From Mycoplasma sp. CAG:776 (GTDB lineage Bacteria > Bacillota_I > Bacilli_A > RF39 > UBA660): a DNA stretch of 56,001 nucleotides. This document shows positions 8,957 to 17,808 of the stretch, piece after piece (position 1 is the stretch's first letter; the number at the start of each line of letters is the position of its first letter). The notes under the pieces are model-generated. The model worked only from the letters and a program-made list of their open reading frames with translations. It had not been told where the DNA came from and did not search any database. A program made the position numbers and the translations under genes. The stretch is from assembly GCA_000438195.1 (NCBI GenBank), contig FR903072.1, positions 1 through 56,001 of the forward strand, read 5' to 3'.

Positions 8957-10156
8957 TCAACCCATCATTGCTCGATAAGCATGTCCTGCCTCTAATGTTT
9001 TCCCTTGAAGAGTAGCAAGTTCACTAATACTAACCACCTGATAACCTGCAGCATATAATTTAGGAAGTAAGATTTCTAAAGCTTCGACACTTGTCTGATA
9101 TAATTCATGCATTAAAATGACAGAACCATCACTTACATTATCCATGACATAATTAACAATGTGGTCCACATCCCGATACCGCCAATCCTCAGTATCCAAA
9201 TTCCACAAAATAAGTGGATAATCTACATTTTCTAAATTCGTTTTACTATATGCTCCATACGGAGGTCTAACATACTTAATATGATCCCCTGTAATTTGAT
9301 AATATAAATCATCTGTTTTTTTAATATTTTCATTTACATCTAAAATACTATTCTTTTTCATATTCATATGATTATAAGTATGTGAAGCAACTTCATTACC
9401 CGATTTATATGTATTTAAAACACAACTTTGACAACTATTCATCATAGTTCCAACCATAAAGAAAGTAGCATGTGCTTTATTTCTAGCTAAAACATCTAAA
9501 AATTTAGCATTATAAGTACTACTAGGACCATCATCAAAAGTAATAGCAACAGTCTTTTTATCTTTACTATATTGATATCCATCTTCATTTTCATAATTCT
9601 CATCTAAAACATGCGTAAAATCTAAATAATCATGAATTTCATTATAATTAATAGTAAGCGAGACCACATCTTGATATTCATAATCATAAGTATAATCATA
9701 ATAATAAATAACCATTTCCTGATCCTTTATGACATATACTTTTACTCCCTCACTATTTTGAATTCCTTCAACAATAAATTCTGGATATTTCAGTTTTAAA
9801 AGTTCTAGTTCTTTGTTTTCAAAATCCTTTAAGCTTCCCTCTTTTAAAATATCTTCTAAAGTTAATTCTTCTCCTGTATAAGAATCAATCATATAAGATT
9901 GCATTCTGTTATCTTTTAGAAAAGTTAAACAAGTAAATTCATCTATCTTATCACTTTCATAATAAGGCTCACCATTTTCATTTTTAATATCAGAAATAAT
10001 CTTATTTACATCAACTTTAGAAACACTAGGAATAGAAGGATTCTTAGAATCTTTATCTTCTTCCATTGTTAAACCTCTGATCAAAAAAACAGTAGCTAAA
10101 ATAAACATAATAATAATTAAAATAGCAAATATAACTTTAAAAACTTTATACTTCAT
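8957..10156 (-). CDS. PdaC-like polysaccharide deacetylase (CE4)
   Basis: 399 aa. An N-terminal membrane anchor (residues 5-28) is followed by an extracellular alpha/beta region resembling DUF4163/DUF3298 (about 60-190) and a NodB/CE4 domain (about 200-390). The CE4 domain shows motif 1 TFDDGPSS near 207, the metal-binding HTYNH near 263, RPPYGAY near 298, and LILWNLDTEDW and VILMHE later. This two-domain layout is that of Bacillus PdaC, which deacetylates peptidoglycan. Activity on the cell wall, conferring lysozyme resistance, is inferred. Confidence 0.85.
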   Translation of the reverse strand: MKYKVFKVIFAILIIIMFILATVFLIRGLTMEEDKDSKNPSIPSVSKVDVNKIISDIKNENGEPYYESDKIDEFTCLTFLKDNRMQSYMIDSYTGEELTLEDILKEGSLKDFENKELELLKLKYPEFIVEGIQNSEGVKVYVIKDQEMVIYYYDYTYDYEYQDVVSLTINYNEIHDYLDFTHVLDENYENEDGYQYSKDKKTVAITFDDGPSSTYNAKFLDVLARNKAHATFFMVGTMMNSCQSCVLNTYKSGNEVASHTYNHMNMKKNSILDVNENIKKTDDLYYQITGDHIKYVRPPYGAYSKTNLENVDYPLILWNLDTEDWRYRDVDHIVNYVMDNVSDGSVILMHELYQTSVEALEILLPKLYAAGYQVVSISELATLQGKTLEAGHAYRAMMG

Positions 10157-10189
10157 ATAATCACTACCTATTATTTAGTATAGCAAATT

Positions 10190-11581
10190 TTAAATATTTT
10201 TTACATCCTTTTTCATAAAGAAGACATAAGCTATACATAACATTAAAAATATATAAGCTAAAACAACCAGAATAGAAGTTAAAATAGAAGCTCCAAAAGG
10301 TTGTGTTTGAACAGTTACAAGATAGCTAAAATCCCAATAAAGCGAAACAAAAACTTTAAAAATTGGAAGTGAATAAATAAGAGCTAAATTAGAAATCACA
10401 TTTCCAAGCAAATAGAATAAAAAACTAATCGTAATGGCTGCAGATGTTGAAGCTGTAACAGTACTAATCATAAATGCCACCATTCCAATCACATAATACA
10501 TAGGTAGACTACTTAACAATAACAAGCCTAAATATTCTAAAACAGAATAACTAACAAGACCACTACTCGTATATAAAACAACCGGAACACTAAGAGAATC
10601 AAACCCTAAAATAATTCCTCCAATTAATAGTTCGAAAAAACTCATAAATAACATAATAAGAGGAATAAAAAGAATAACAACTAACAACTTAGAAGTCAAA
10701 ATAGTTCTTCTCTTAAAAGGTTTAGTAAGTAAATATTTAATAGTCCCCCTTGAATATTCTTCACTTACAATCGAACCAGCGAGCATAATAACATAGATTA
10801 AAATAAAAATTCCAAATTCTCCTGAAAAATTAGTAAAAACCGCTCTTAAAGTATGTTCATTTAATATATCTTGTTGATGCTCTAATACATATTCATGAAT
10901 ACTCATATTTTCTTTTAAAAAAGAAAGTCTGCTTTCTTCTTCTTTAGTTAAATTATCATCATGTAATAAATTGATATATTCATACATATTTTCTTCTAAA
11001 TAAAGAATAGAAGTATGTAAATAATGATCTTCATCATATGGTACATCTTTTTCTTTTCGATAAAGAGCAAGTTTTAATAAAGCCTGATATCTTTCTTTTT
11101 CAATATCTTTTGTTTCATTCACTCTTTTTTCTAAATACTTTATTCTTTGTTCTTTAAAATAACTCCAATCATTATTTTCAATTTTTAAAATATTATTCTC
11201 TAACTCTAAATTATATTTTTGATATAATTCCTCATCTTCTAAAACGTATTTACTTTCATACATCTGATAAATAAGAGAATATAAATTATTTTCAATTAAA
11301 AATTTTGCTTCATTAGAAGAATAAACTTCTTTTAATTCTTCTATTTTTAAAGTAGTTAGATTATCTACATAAATAGCTAAGTCATCCTCTTTACTTAAAT
11401 CTAATCCTTTATTTTCTGCTTCTATTTCTTCTATATTAATATTCTCTTCTAAAATCGTATCCAAAGAACTATCATAAACTACATTAGTAAGAATGCAAAA
11501 TAATACAAAAATAAAAGTAACAATATAAAAACTCTTTTTCTTAAGTAACTTAATAATCTCATTTTTCATCAATCTTATCAT
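10190..11581 (-). CDS. ABC-2 type transporter permease
   Basis: Membrane partner of the ATPase encoded immediately upstream. About 463 aa: one N-terminal helix (residues about 18-38), a long charged, Glu/Lys-rich extracellular or coiled region (about 45-240), then six predicted helices to the C-terminus. This resembles ABC-2 permeases of bacitracin/lantibiotic-export type. ATG 11581 was chosen because GGTGGTGAG lies 5 nt upstream. The start overlaps the end of the ATPase gene by 23 nt, indicating coupled translation. Confidence 0.85.
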   Translation of the reverse strand: MIRLMKNEIIKLLKKKSFYIVTFIFVLFCILTNVVYDSSLDTILEENINIEEIEAENKGLDLSKEDDLAIYVDNLTTLKIEELKEVYSSNEAKFLIENNLYSLIYQMYESKYVLEDEELYQKYNLELENNILKIENNDWSYFKEQRIKYLEKRVNETKDIEKERYQALLKLALYRKEKDVPYDEDHYLHTSILYLEENMYEYINLLHDDNLTKEEESRLSFLKENMSIHEYVLEHQQDILNEHTLRAVFTNFSGEFGIFILIYVIMLAGSIVSEEYSRGTIKYLLTKPFKRRTILTSKLLVVILFIPLIMLFMSFFELLIGGIILGFDSLSVPVVLYTSSGLVSYSVLEYLGLLLLSSLPMYYVIGMVAFMISTVTASTSAAITISFLFYLLGNVISNLALIYSLPIFKVFVSLYWDFSYLVTVQTQPFGASILTSILVVLAYIFLMLCIAYVFFMKKDVKNI

Positions 11582-12473
11582 TTTTCTCACCACCAGACTT
11601 CTTCATAAAAGCTTCTTCCAAACTCATACTTTCTTTCTGTACTTCAAAAATACGAATATCATTCATAACTAAATTACGAATAAAAAGAGCAATTTCATCT
11701 TCATCCCGAATGACTTCTAAATATTGTTCATCAATTATTTTATCATTTTCTAAAAGCCATTTTTCACATTTCCTACTATCATCTACTTTAAGAATATATT
11801 TATTTTCATCCATACTCTTAATTTTTTCAATTGAGCTTTCTTCAATAATTTCTCCTTTAGAAAGAATGCAAACCCGATTACAAAAACTTTCAAGTTCACT
11901 TAAATTATGACTAGAAATTAATATCCCCACTCCACTTTTAGCAAGTCTTTTAAGTAATACTCTTAAATCTTTAATTCCTTCTGGATCAAGTCCATTAGTT
12001 GGTTCATCTAAAATAAGTAATTTAGGCGAATGAAGTAGTGCAATAGCAATTCCAAGTCTTTGTCTCATCCCAAGAGAATATTTATTTACTTTATCATGAA
12101 TTCGTGTTTCTAATCCAACTAACTCTACTACTCTAGTAATATCATCCATTAAAACATTTTTATACATTCTAGCTTGAATCTTTAAATTTTCTAACCCTGA
12201 TAAATACATATAAACATCTGGTTCTTCTACAAGGCATCCAATTAAAGATATAGCATCCACAAAATCTTTCCTTATATCAAAACCATGAATCAAAACTTTA
12301 CCAGAACTAATTCTTTGTAACCCTAAAATACATTTAATTGTTGTCGTCTTACCAGCTCCATTCGGGCCAATAAAAGCTAAAATATCCCCTTCATTTATTT
12401 CAAAAGAAATATCTTTTAGTATCTCTTTTTTTCCGATCTTTTTACACAATTTTTCAACTTTTAATATACTCAT
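11559..12473 (-). CDS. ABC transporter ATP-binding protein
   Basis: 304-aa ATPase with Walker A GPNGAGKTTT near residue 38, signature YSLGMRQRLGIA near 133, Walker B LLILDEPTNGLDP near 152 and the switch histidine in ISSHNLSELE. It is of the BcrA/multidrug type that pairs with ABC-2 permeases; the permease overlaps its 3' end. Peptide or antibiotic export or resistance is plausible but not specific. Confidence 0.92.
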   Translation of the reverse strand: MSILKVEKLCKKIGKKEILKDISFEINEGDILAFIGPNGAGKTTTIKCILGLQRISSGKVLIHGFDIRKDFVDAISLIGCLVEEPDVYMYLSGLENLKIQARMYKNVLMDDITRVVELVGLETRIHDKVNKYSLGMRQRLGIAIALLHSPKLLILDEPTNGLDPEGIKDLRVLLKRLAKSGVGILISSHNLSELESFCNRVCILSKGEIIEESSIEKIKSMDENKYILKVDDSRKCEKWLLENDKIIDEQYLEVIRDEDEIALFIRNLVMNDIRIFEVQKESMSLEEAFMKKSGGEKNDKIDEK

Positions 12474-12494
12474 AATAACCCTTCTAACCTAATC

Positions 12495-12503
12495 ATTATA
12501 CCA
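12495..12503 (-). promoter_or_regulatory. Extended -10 promoter of the ABC-2 pair
   Basis: The minus strand has TGGTATAAT about 20 nt upstream of the ATPase start. The TGn extension compensates for the absence of a good -35 box. Confidence 0.55.
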
Positions 12504-12589
12504 AAATATGTCTTTAAAAACACTCTTAACTTGATATATTACCGAAAAACAATAAAAAAGGCAAGCAAAACCATTCGACAAAATCTGCA

Positions 12590-12616
12590 AAAGAAAAAAG
12601 AAGTTCTACACTTCTT
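12590..12616 (-). terminator. Terminator of the surface-protein array
   Basis: On the minus strand AAGAAG, 7-nt loop, CTTCTT, then a T-rich run. It overlaps the stop of the last cassette and would end the transcript coming from 17 kb. Confidence 0.75.
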
Positions 12617-13412
12617 ATTCAGCTCCAACTACTACATACGGATCACTACTTGTTCCACTACCCGAAATTTCTACATCATAAGCCAGATTAATTACTGGGC
12701 GAACGCCCGGCTCTCCCCAATAGACGCCGCTGACACCATTGAGGTCGCCATTCGAATGCACAATAACCACGTTAGCTTGAGGATAGAGATATGGAGACAT
12801 ACTCCAATACTCTTGCTCCGTATATAAGTAATATTTTTGATTATTTTGCACCCATACTCCTCCAGCCATTGATACTTCATCAGCGGTAATAAGTCCTATT
12901 GGATTGGTTAGTGCTTTATTTCCTTTACTACTTGATGAGGTTGTATATAAATCGGCACTATTACTGCATTTAAAACTTGGACTTTTATTTGTATTTAATC
13001 TTTCATATGTTTTATAATAAATTGTACTACTAGGCTCACTACTCCATGAATATCCACTTGCCACCTCTCTATCTCCGCAGAATCCTGCTTCGACACTAAT
13101 CTTATCTGCATAACTTGCCAAATTACTACTATACCAACTATCCAATACATCTTTTATTGGACTATCTGTTGTATTTCCGTGTTGTTGGCCACCAGTGTAC
13201 ATATATCCTACATATTCACTTCTGTTATAACTTGAATTAAATGCATTTGTTTGTAATTGTGTACCTGTTCCTGTTGTATTGGCACTTGTTCCTTGATAAA
13301 TCATTCTGATACTTCCATCTCCATTGATTCGGATTATTCTCCAATAAAAGCCTGCAAACTTTACATAGTTATCCGTTGGTGCTCCTGCAAAATAATATAC
13401 TTCTAGCTCCAA
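12615..13412 (-). pseudogene. C-terminal lectin-like cassette lacking an N-terminus
   Basis: The open frame encodes only the C-terminal domain of the surface family, from VYYFAGAPTDNY through FYWRIIRINGDGSIR and MSPY to GVRPVINL and GTSSDPYVV. There is no signal or anchor segment, no ATG and no ribosome site; the frame opens directly after a TAG. It overlaps the 3' end of the preceding gene by 44 nt. Removing one A at about 13404 would join the two in frame (VGA-E-VYYFAG), so it is either a second domain detached by a one-base insertion or a silent donor cassette. It carries variable region VR1. Confidence 0.7.
12696..12799 (-). repeat. DGR-like variable region VR1
   Basis: Runs from TGTCTCCA to GGCGTTCGCCCA on the minus strand. 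It shares the framework GCT-AAC-GTG, GTG-CAT-TCG-AAT-GGC, CTC and CGCCCA with the template-like copy at 28359-28465. It has one extra codon inside and third-base differences (AAT for AAC), so it was probably written from a different template or has drifted. Confidence 0.6.
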
Positions 13413-15180
13413 CTACTACATAAGGATCACTGCTTGTACCAGTTCCTACTAATTGAACATCGGATTTTACATTAATTACTGGACGATAACCATGTGACAT
13501 ATTTTCAACCCAACCACCATCTATGCTACCATCATCATTAATTCGAGCAACCATAGCTCTACCATCTTCCGACCTGCAAAACCATGGAGACATGGTCCAA
13601 TAATACTGTCCTGTATATAAATAATAATTTGTATTGCTTAAACCTCTTACTCCACCCGCAAAAGCTACTTCATCCGCTGAAATAAGTCCAATTGGATATG
13701 TTAGGGCTCCATTTCCCGCATTACTTCCACTTGTGGTATATAAATCACTACTATCACTACATTCAAATGTTGGCAACTTATCTGTCCATAATCTTACATA
13801 TGCAGCATAATACGTTGTAATTTTACCTGTTCCACCTGAATTATTTATTGAATCGCTGCTTGTACTTGGTGTTCTATCTCCGCAAAATCCTGCATTACCA
13901 TCTATCTTACTTTTATAATTTAAAAGGTTATTTTGATACCAACTGTCTAATGAATCTTTTATCATACTACTAGTTCCTAATCCCCTTAAACTCCCCACAC
14001 TATACATATATCCTACATACGCATTATCACCAATTCTTCCACTAAAATCTCCACCACCTACAGCAATCGTTCCAGTTATCTCCGGCTTATCTTTACCACT
14101 ATAAATTAGTCTTAATGTTCCATCTTCATTTATTCTTATAATTCGCCAATAAAAGCCAGCAAATTTAACCCAGTTATCTGTCGGATTCCCTGCAAAATAA
14201 TAAGTCGTTCCTTTACTTGTATTCGCCAAATATACTGTTCCAGTTGTATCTTCTGTTAAAACCGTGCTAAAATCTGTTCTTACTGCTATATTTTTATTAG
14301 ACAAGATTATATTACATGCACGACCAGTACATAATTGCTCATCAAAATATAAATAACAACTTGTTCCGCTTTTTGTTAAAGATTTTACTTTTATGCTATC
14401 ATCATCATAATCCCAACCAACGGTTGCTCCATTATTACATACACTTTTCTCTATATTAAGTGTATATCCACTTTGTGGTATCTCACTTACTTCTTTATAT
14501 GTTCCATCTTCTTGTTCTATATACGCTGCTATAATATTAATATCTGGCTCTGTTTCACTTAGACTTACTGTTACTTCACCTTTGAAACTATTTCCTATAT
14601 CTCCATTCTGACTCTCTTCTAAGTTTGGATATTCTAATATTACATAATAATATACTTCTTCCCCTGTTGGTGATGCTGTTATAAATTCATCTTTTACTAG
14701 TATCTCTTTTACTTTTCCTTCTCCTATCGTCCCTTCCGCTACTACACTTCCTAATGACTCTACATTCTGAATAGAACATTCTTCATAATACATCTTTGCT
14801 CCATTCATAACTTCTTGCTCTTTTTCACATTGAACACTTACATCTACTTTACTACTAGTTTTATAAACTACATAATTTAATGGTGTATTTAAACCATTTT
14901 CTCCTTCCCATATTACATGATACGGGATTAATTCATTATCTCCTGTTGCTGTCACCTTTATACTACTTACATTTTGATGCCCCGGATACATATCTATATC
15001 ATCAAAAACTAAATTTCCTTCTACTACCAATTTTGATCCTTTTAGGGTTGCTGTAGTAAAATCTACTTTACTTCCCTCACCTTTTAAGATAATAGAAACT
15101 GTAAAGTATGCAAATGAAACTCCTATTACTAGCAATAAACTTGCTACAACAATCATTAATTTTTTATTCTTATCTTTCAT
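13369..15180 (-). CDS. Surface protein, TasA/camelysin-like N-terminus with lectin-like C-terminus
   Basis: 603 aa. The N-terminal secretion segment (IVVASLLLVIGVSFAYFT, residues 10-27) resembles the AYF-type signals of TasA/camelysin proteins. Beta-rich extracellular repeats follow (about 30-280), then the C-terminal lectin-like domain (about 325-590) with FYWRIIRINEDG and YYWTMSPW. The natural end DPYVVVGAE is replaced by a short out-of-frame tail after VVVGA. Its VR-equivalent segment (13480-13592) is A+T-rich and lacks the GTG-TTC/TCG/GGC/CTC framework, so it is not an active target. The ATG lies 1 nt after the previous stop with AAGGAG inside that reading frame, implying coupled translation. 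Confidence 0.75.
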   Translation of the reverse strand: MKDKNKKLMIVVASLLLVIGVSFAYFTVSIILKGEGSKVDFTTATLKGSKLVVEGNLVFDDIDMYPGHQNVSSIKVTATGDNELIPYHVIWEGENGLNTPLNYVVYKTSSKVDVSVQCEKEQEVMNGAKMYYEECSIQNVESLGSVVAEGTIGEGKVKEILVKDEFITASPTGEEVYYYVILEYPNLEESQNGDIGNSFKGEVTVSLSETEPDINIIAAYIEQEDGTYKEVSEIPQSGYTLNIEKSVCNNGATVGWDYDDDSIKVKSLTKSGTSCYLYFDEQLCTGRACNIILSNKNIAVRTDFSTVLTEDTTGTVYLANTSKGTTYYFAGNPTDNWVKFAGFYWRIIRINEDGTLRLIYSGKDKPEITGTIAVGGGDFSGRIGDNAYVGYMYSVGSLRGLGTSSMIKDSLDSWYQNNLLNYKSKIDGNAGFCGDRTPSTSSDSINNSGGTGKITTYYAAYVRLWTDKLPTFECSDSSDLYTTSGSNAGNGALTYPIGLISADEVAFAGGVRGLSNTNYYLYTGQYYWTMSPWFCRSEDGRAMVARINDDGSIDGGWVENMSHGYRPVINVKSDVQLVGTGTSSDPYVVVGARSILFCRSTNG

Positions 15181-15262
15181 CTTATTCTGCTCCTTCTACT
15201 ATATATGGATCATCACTAGTTCCACTACCAGTTATTTCAACATCATTAGCTATATTGATAAC

Positions 15263-15369
15263 TGGGCGCACACCATTCGTGAGATCCACGCGGTTGAGGT
15301 TGAGGCCGCCACCCGAATGCACATAGAACACGCCAGCATTACCGTTAGAGTTAACGTAATACGGAGACA
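15263..15369 (-). repeat. DGR-like variable region VR3
   Basis: 107 nt, the same length as the template-like copy at 28359-28465, ending in the identical GGTGTGCGCCCA. From the GCT codon on, seven of eight template AAC/AAT codons are changed (to GGC, CAT, GGT, CTC, CGC, GAT, CTC), and the third base is kept in all eight. The coding frame is intact through the region although the gene is 5'-truncated. Confidence 0.75.
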
Positions 15370-16269
15370 TGGTCCAATAGTTTTGTCCTGTATATAGGTA
15401 ATAACTTGTATTATTTGTTCCTCCTTTTCCTCCTGCATATACTACTTCATCTGCTGTTATGAGTCCTACTGGACTACTTAATTTCTTATTCCCTTTACTA
15501 CTTGTTCCTGGTGTAAACATATCACTACTTAGTTGACTACATTTTAATGTTGGATTTTGTTTACTTGCCCAACCTCCACCTGTTGTCAAAAATCTTGAAA
15601 ATGGTGCATATGCTGTTATATTTGTTCCGTATCCCTTCTTTGTATCACTATTCCAGAACGTTTCATTCTCTCCTGCTATTCTTCTATCATTACAGAATCC
15701 TGCTTCTTTACTTACCTTATCCCCATATCCTTTATTTACTATATTGGTTTGATACCAACTATCTAACACTCCCTTGATTATACTAGGATTATTATTTGCA
15801 TGTGTTGCTGCATAACTATTTGCTCCTGTACTTCCATACATATATCCTACATAGGCATTATCATTATATGAAGCGTTATATACACTCGTACTTATTTGTG
15901 TATCTGTTCCTGTTGTTGCCGTACTTTCTCCATTATAGATCATTCGGATACTTCCATCTCCATTAATTCGGATTATTCGCCAATAATATCCTGCAAACTT
16001 TACATAGTTATCCGTTGGTGCTCCTGCAAAATAATATACCTCTCCATCTTCATCATATTGACTCTCATCTAATGATTTATAAATTGTCCCTGTTGTCGTA
16101 TTCTCTACTGTTTCACTAAAATCATTCCTTGTTAAAATCGTATCATAATGACTTAATATATATTCACTTCCTACTCTCTCTGTAAACTCTACTTCGACAT
16201 TTCCCTCTATTCCCTTGTTTTGATTATGGTTTTGATCTTTTCCTATATCTTCAAAGGTGATAGTTATAG

Positions 16270-16347
16270 TATAGTTAAATACTGTTTTACTCTCTACTTC
16301 TTTCTCCGTATAGTTAAATACTGTTTTACTTTCTACTTCTTTCTCTT
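16270..16347 (-). repeat. Tandem 39-nt duplication
   Basis: Two adjacent 39-nt copies (16270-16308 and 16309-16347) differ at about one base and encode EKEVESKTVFNYT twice, inside the 5'-truncated gene. This indicates recent slippage or recombination. Confidence 0.85.
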
Positions 16348-16395
16348 CTGTTAATAATTTGATCTTTCCACTCTTCCCTGTTAAATCTCCTTTTG

Positions 16396-17022
16396 CTAGC
16401 TCTCTATTTGTATCTTTATACTTCCATCTCCATTAATTCGGATAATTCGCCAATAGTATCCAGCAAACTTCATCCAATTATCAGTTGGATTTCCGGCAAA
16501 GTAGTAAGTATCTCCCCAATCATCTTGAGCTTTATAAATTGTTCCTGTTGTTGTATCTGTTACAATTGTACTAGTCGTAAATGGTAAACTTCTTGTTTTA
16601 ATTGTTTTATAATGTGTAAGAATTTCTTCTCCAGCATTGCCACCAAGATCAGTATCAAAATATAAATAACACTTTGTTCCTTTAGAAGTCATAGGTGTTA
16701 CACTTAATCCTTTAGTTGTACTATCATAACTTAATTTAATACTACTATCTTCTTTGCCATTCACTGTACAATAACTTTCACTTGTTAATTCATAATTTCC
16801 CTCAGGGATTGTATCTACTTCTTTTCCATCGATTGTAATTGCTACAATATTTAAATCTGCTAAGCTATAGTTGATTGTTCCTGTTACTAAAGGAATACTT
16901 TGTGTTGTTCGATACTTTGCTCTTGTAAAGTTTAATACTACTGCACTAATGATTGCTATACATACTACTCCTATAATGATATTTCTTTTTAAATGGCTTT
17001 TCTTTAAAGTTTGAAACTCCAT
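16396..17022 (-). pseudogene. 3'-truncated class A surface protein
   Basis: 208 aa. It starts with the family N-terminus MEFQTLKKSHLKRN, a membrane segment (residues 15-33), the FTRAKYRTTQS segment, and a beta-rich region ending TKCYLYFD. The lectin domain stops just after YYWRIIRINGDGSI, with eight unrelated residues and a stop. Full-length relatives are about 425 aa, so the variable half is missing. The break falls on the most conserved motif of the family, as expected for recombination between paralogues. Promoter and ribosome site are intact, so a short anchored stub could be made. Confidence 0.75.
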
Positions 17023-17169
17023 ACTTTCTCCTCTTTTCTCATGAATAGTAACATATCTTTAGATAAATTACATGGTATTCGACAAAGGTTATCAAAACTT
17101 GCCAAAATTATTACCATATAATTATCTATGTTATATTTCTAATATACATTATTATTGAGAATTAGTCAA
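17023..17169 (-). promoter_or_regulatory. Surface-gene promoter and leader module
   Basis: TTGACT (17169-17164), 17 nt, TATATT (17146-17141), a leader of about 115 nt carrying the shared repeat element (17078-17102), then GAGGAG and ATG. It should drive the whole 17.0-12.6 kb array. It differs from the sister promoters in having a GTGAATATGTACAGC repeat just upstream of the -35 box. Confidence 0.8.
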
Positions 17170-17176
17170 TAATTTT

Positions 17177-17234
17177 GTGAATATGTACAGCCAAAAATAA
17201 CACTTCTTCCTTTATTTAAGTGAATATGTACAGC
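17177..17234. promoter_or_regulatory. Paired 15-nt direct repeats, candidate regulator operator
   Basis: GTGAATATGTACAGC occurs at 17177-17191 and again at 17220-17234, 43 nt apart (about four helical turns). Each copy has a TGTACA palindrome core. They lie between the array promoter and the divergent double-HTH gene, an arrangement typical of operators for a local regulator. Confidence 0.5.
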
Positions 17235-17298
17235 TTTTAATCTATGAAAACCATAATCATAATAAAATACTTATAAATAGGCAAAAGAGAGTGGTTTT

Positions 17299-17778
17299 AT
17301 GAGATTAAAAGATATAAGAGAAGAAAGTGAATTAAAGCAATTTACTGTCGGTGAACTTATAGGAGTTACAAAAGGAACATATTCTTTATGGGAACTAGAA
17401 TTAGATATTATCCCCTTGAAAAGATTAAATAGTTTTTGCAATGCTTTTAATTGTAGTATTGACTATGCTTTAGGATTTACTAATACTAAAAATTATAAAC
17501 ATAGTAAAAAAGAAATTAATATTAATTTATCAGCTAAAAGATTAAAAGAAATTAGAAAAGAACATAAACATACTCAAGAATATATTGGAAAAAAATTATC
17601 TTTAAATCGAAGTTTAATTAGCAAATATGAAAAAGGTCATACTTTAATTAGTACAACCTTTTTAATGGAATATGTAAAACTATATCATATTTCTAGTGAT
17701 TATTTATTAGGAAAAATAGATACTAAAATAATAATAAAAGAAGCTGATATACTAACTTTTAATAACCAAGTTATATAA
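17299..17778 (+). CDS. XRE-family regulator with two helix-turn-helix domains
   Basis: 159 aa with two consecutive Cro/CI-type HTH regions: residues about 1-58 (VGELIGVTKGTYSLWE) and about 76-140 (TQEYIGKKLSLNRSLISKYE), each ending in a Tyr/Leu-Gly segment (DYALGFT, DYLLGKI). There is no effector domain. It is divergent from the surface-protein array and the paired 15-nt repeats lie between them, so it may control the array, itself or both (inference). A small stem-loop and the convergent tsaD follow. Confidence 0.8.
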   Translation: MRLKDIREESELKQFTVGELIGVTKGTYSLWELELDIIPLKRLNSFCNAFNCSIDYALGFTNTKNYKHSKKEININLSAKRLKEIRKEHKHTQEYIGKKLSLNRSLISKYEKGHTLISTTFLMEYVKLYHISSDYLLGKIDTKIIIKEADILTFNNQVI

Positions 17779-17780
17779 AA

Positions 17781-17805
17781 AAGAATTATACTAAACTAGT
17801 ATAAT
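17781..17805 (-). terminator. Terminator after tsaD
   Basis: ATTATACT, 5-nt loop, AGTATAAT; on the minus strand this is followed by TCTTTTTT. Confidence 0.75.
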
Positions 17806-17808
17806 CCA

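Larger units (their letters stand above)
15182..16414 (-). pseudogene. 5'-truncated surface-protein gene with variable region
   Basis: A continuous frame without a start codon encodes the second half of a TasA-like/lectin protein. It includes DTNRELAKGDLTGK, a duplicated 13-residue unit, FEDIGKDQNHNQNKG, VYYFAGAPTDNY, YYWRIIRINGDGSIRMIY and the C-terminus GTSDDPYIVEGAE. The natural N-terminus is missing. At about 16418 the sequence switches, out of frame, to the truncated gene upstream. The ATG at 15943 is internal to the lectin domain and is not a credible start. Its variable region is VR3. Confidence 0.7.

Noticed and set aside
13369..13412. Programmed ribosomal frameshift joining the two lectin domains
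   Set aside because: No slippery heptamer, upstream Shine-Dalgarno stimulator or downstream structure is evident; a plain one-base insertion is simpler.
13480..13592. A seventh active variable region in the 13.4-15.2 kb gene
   Set aside because: It is homologous in protein fold but A+T-rich, and lacks the GTG-TTC, TCG, GGC, CTC framework and the CGCCCA end.
15182..15943. An independent gene starting at the ATG at 15943
   Set aside because: The ATG falls inside the lectin motif, has no ribosome site, and the same frame stays open and homologous for about 470 nt upstream.
12615..17022. CRISPR array or simple tandem repeat
   Set aside because: The similarity is between long coding domains, with no short regularly spaced repeats.
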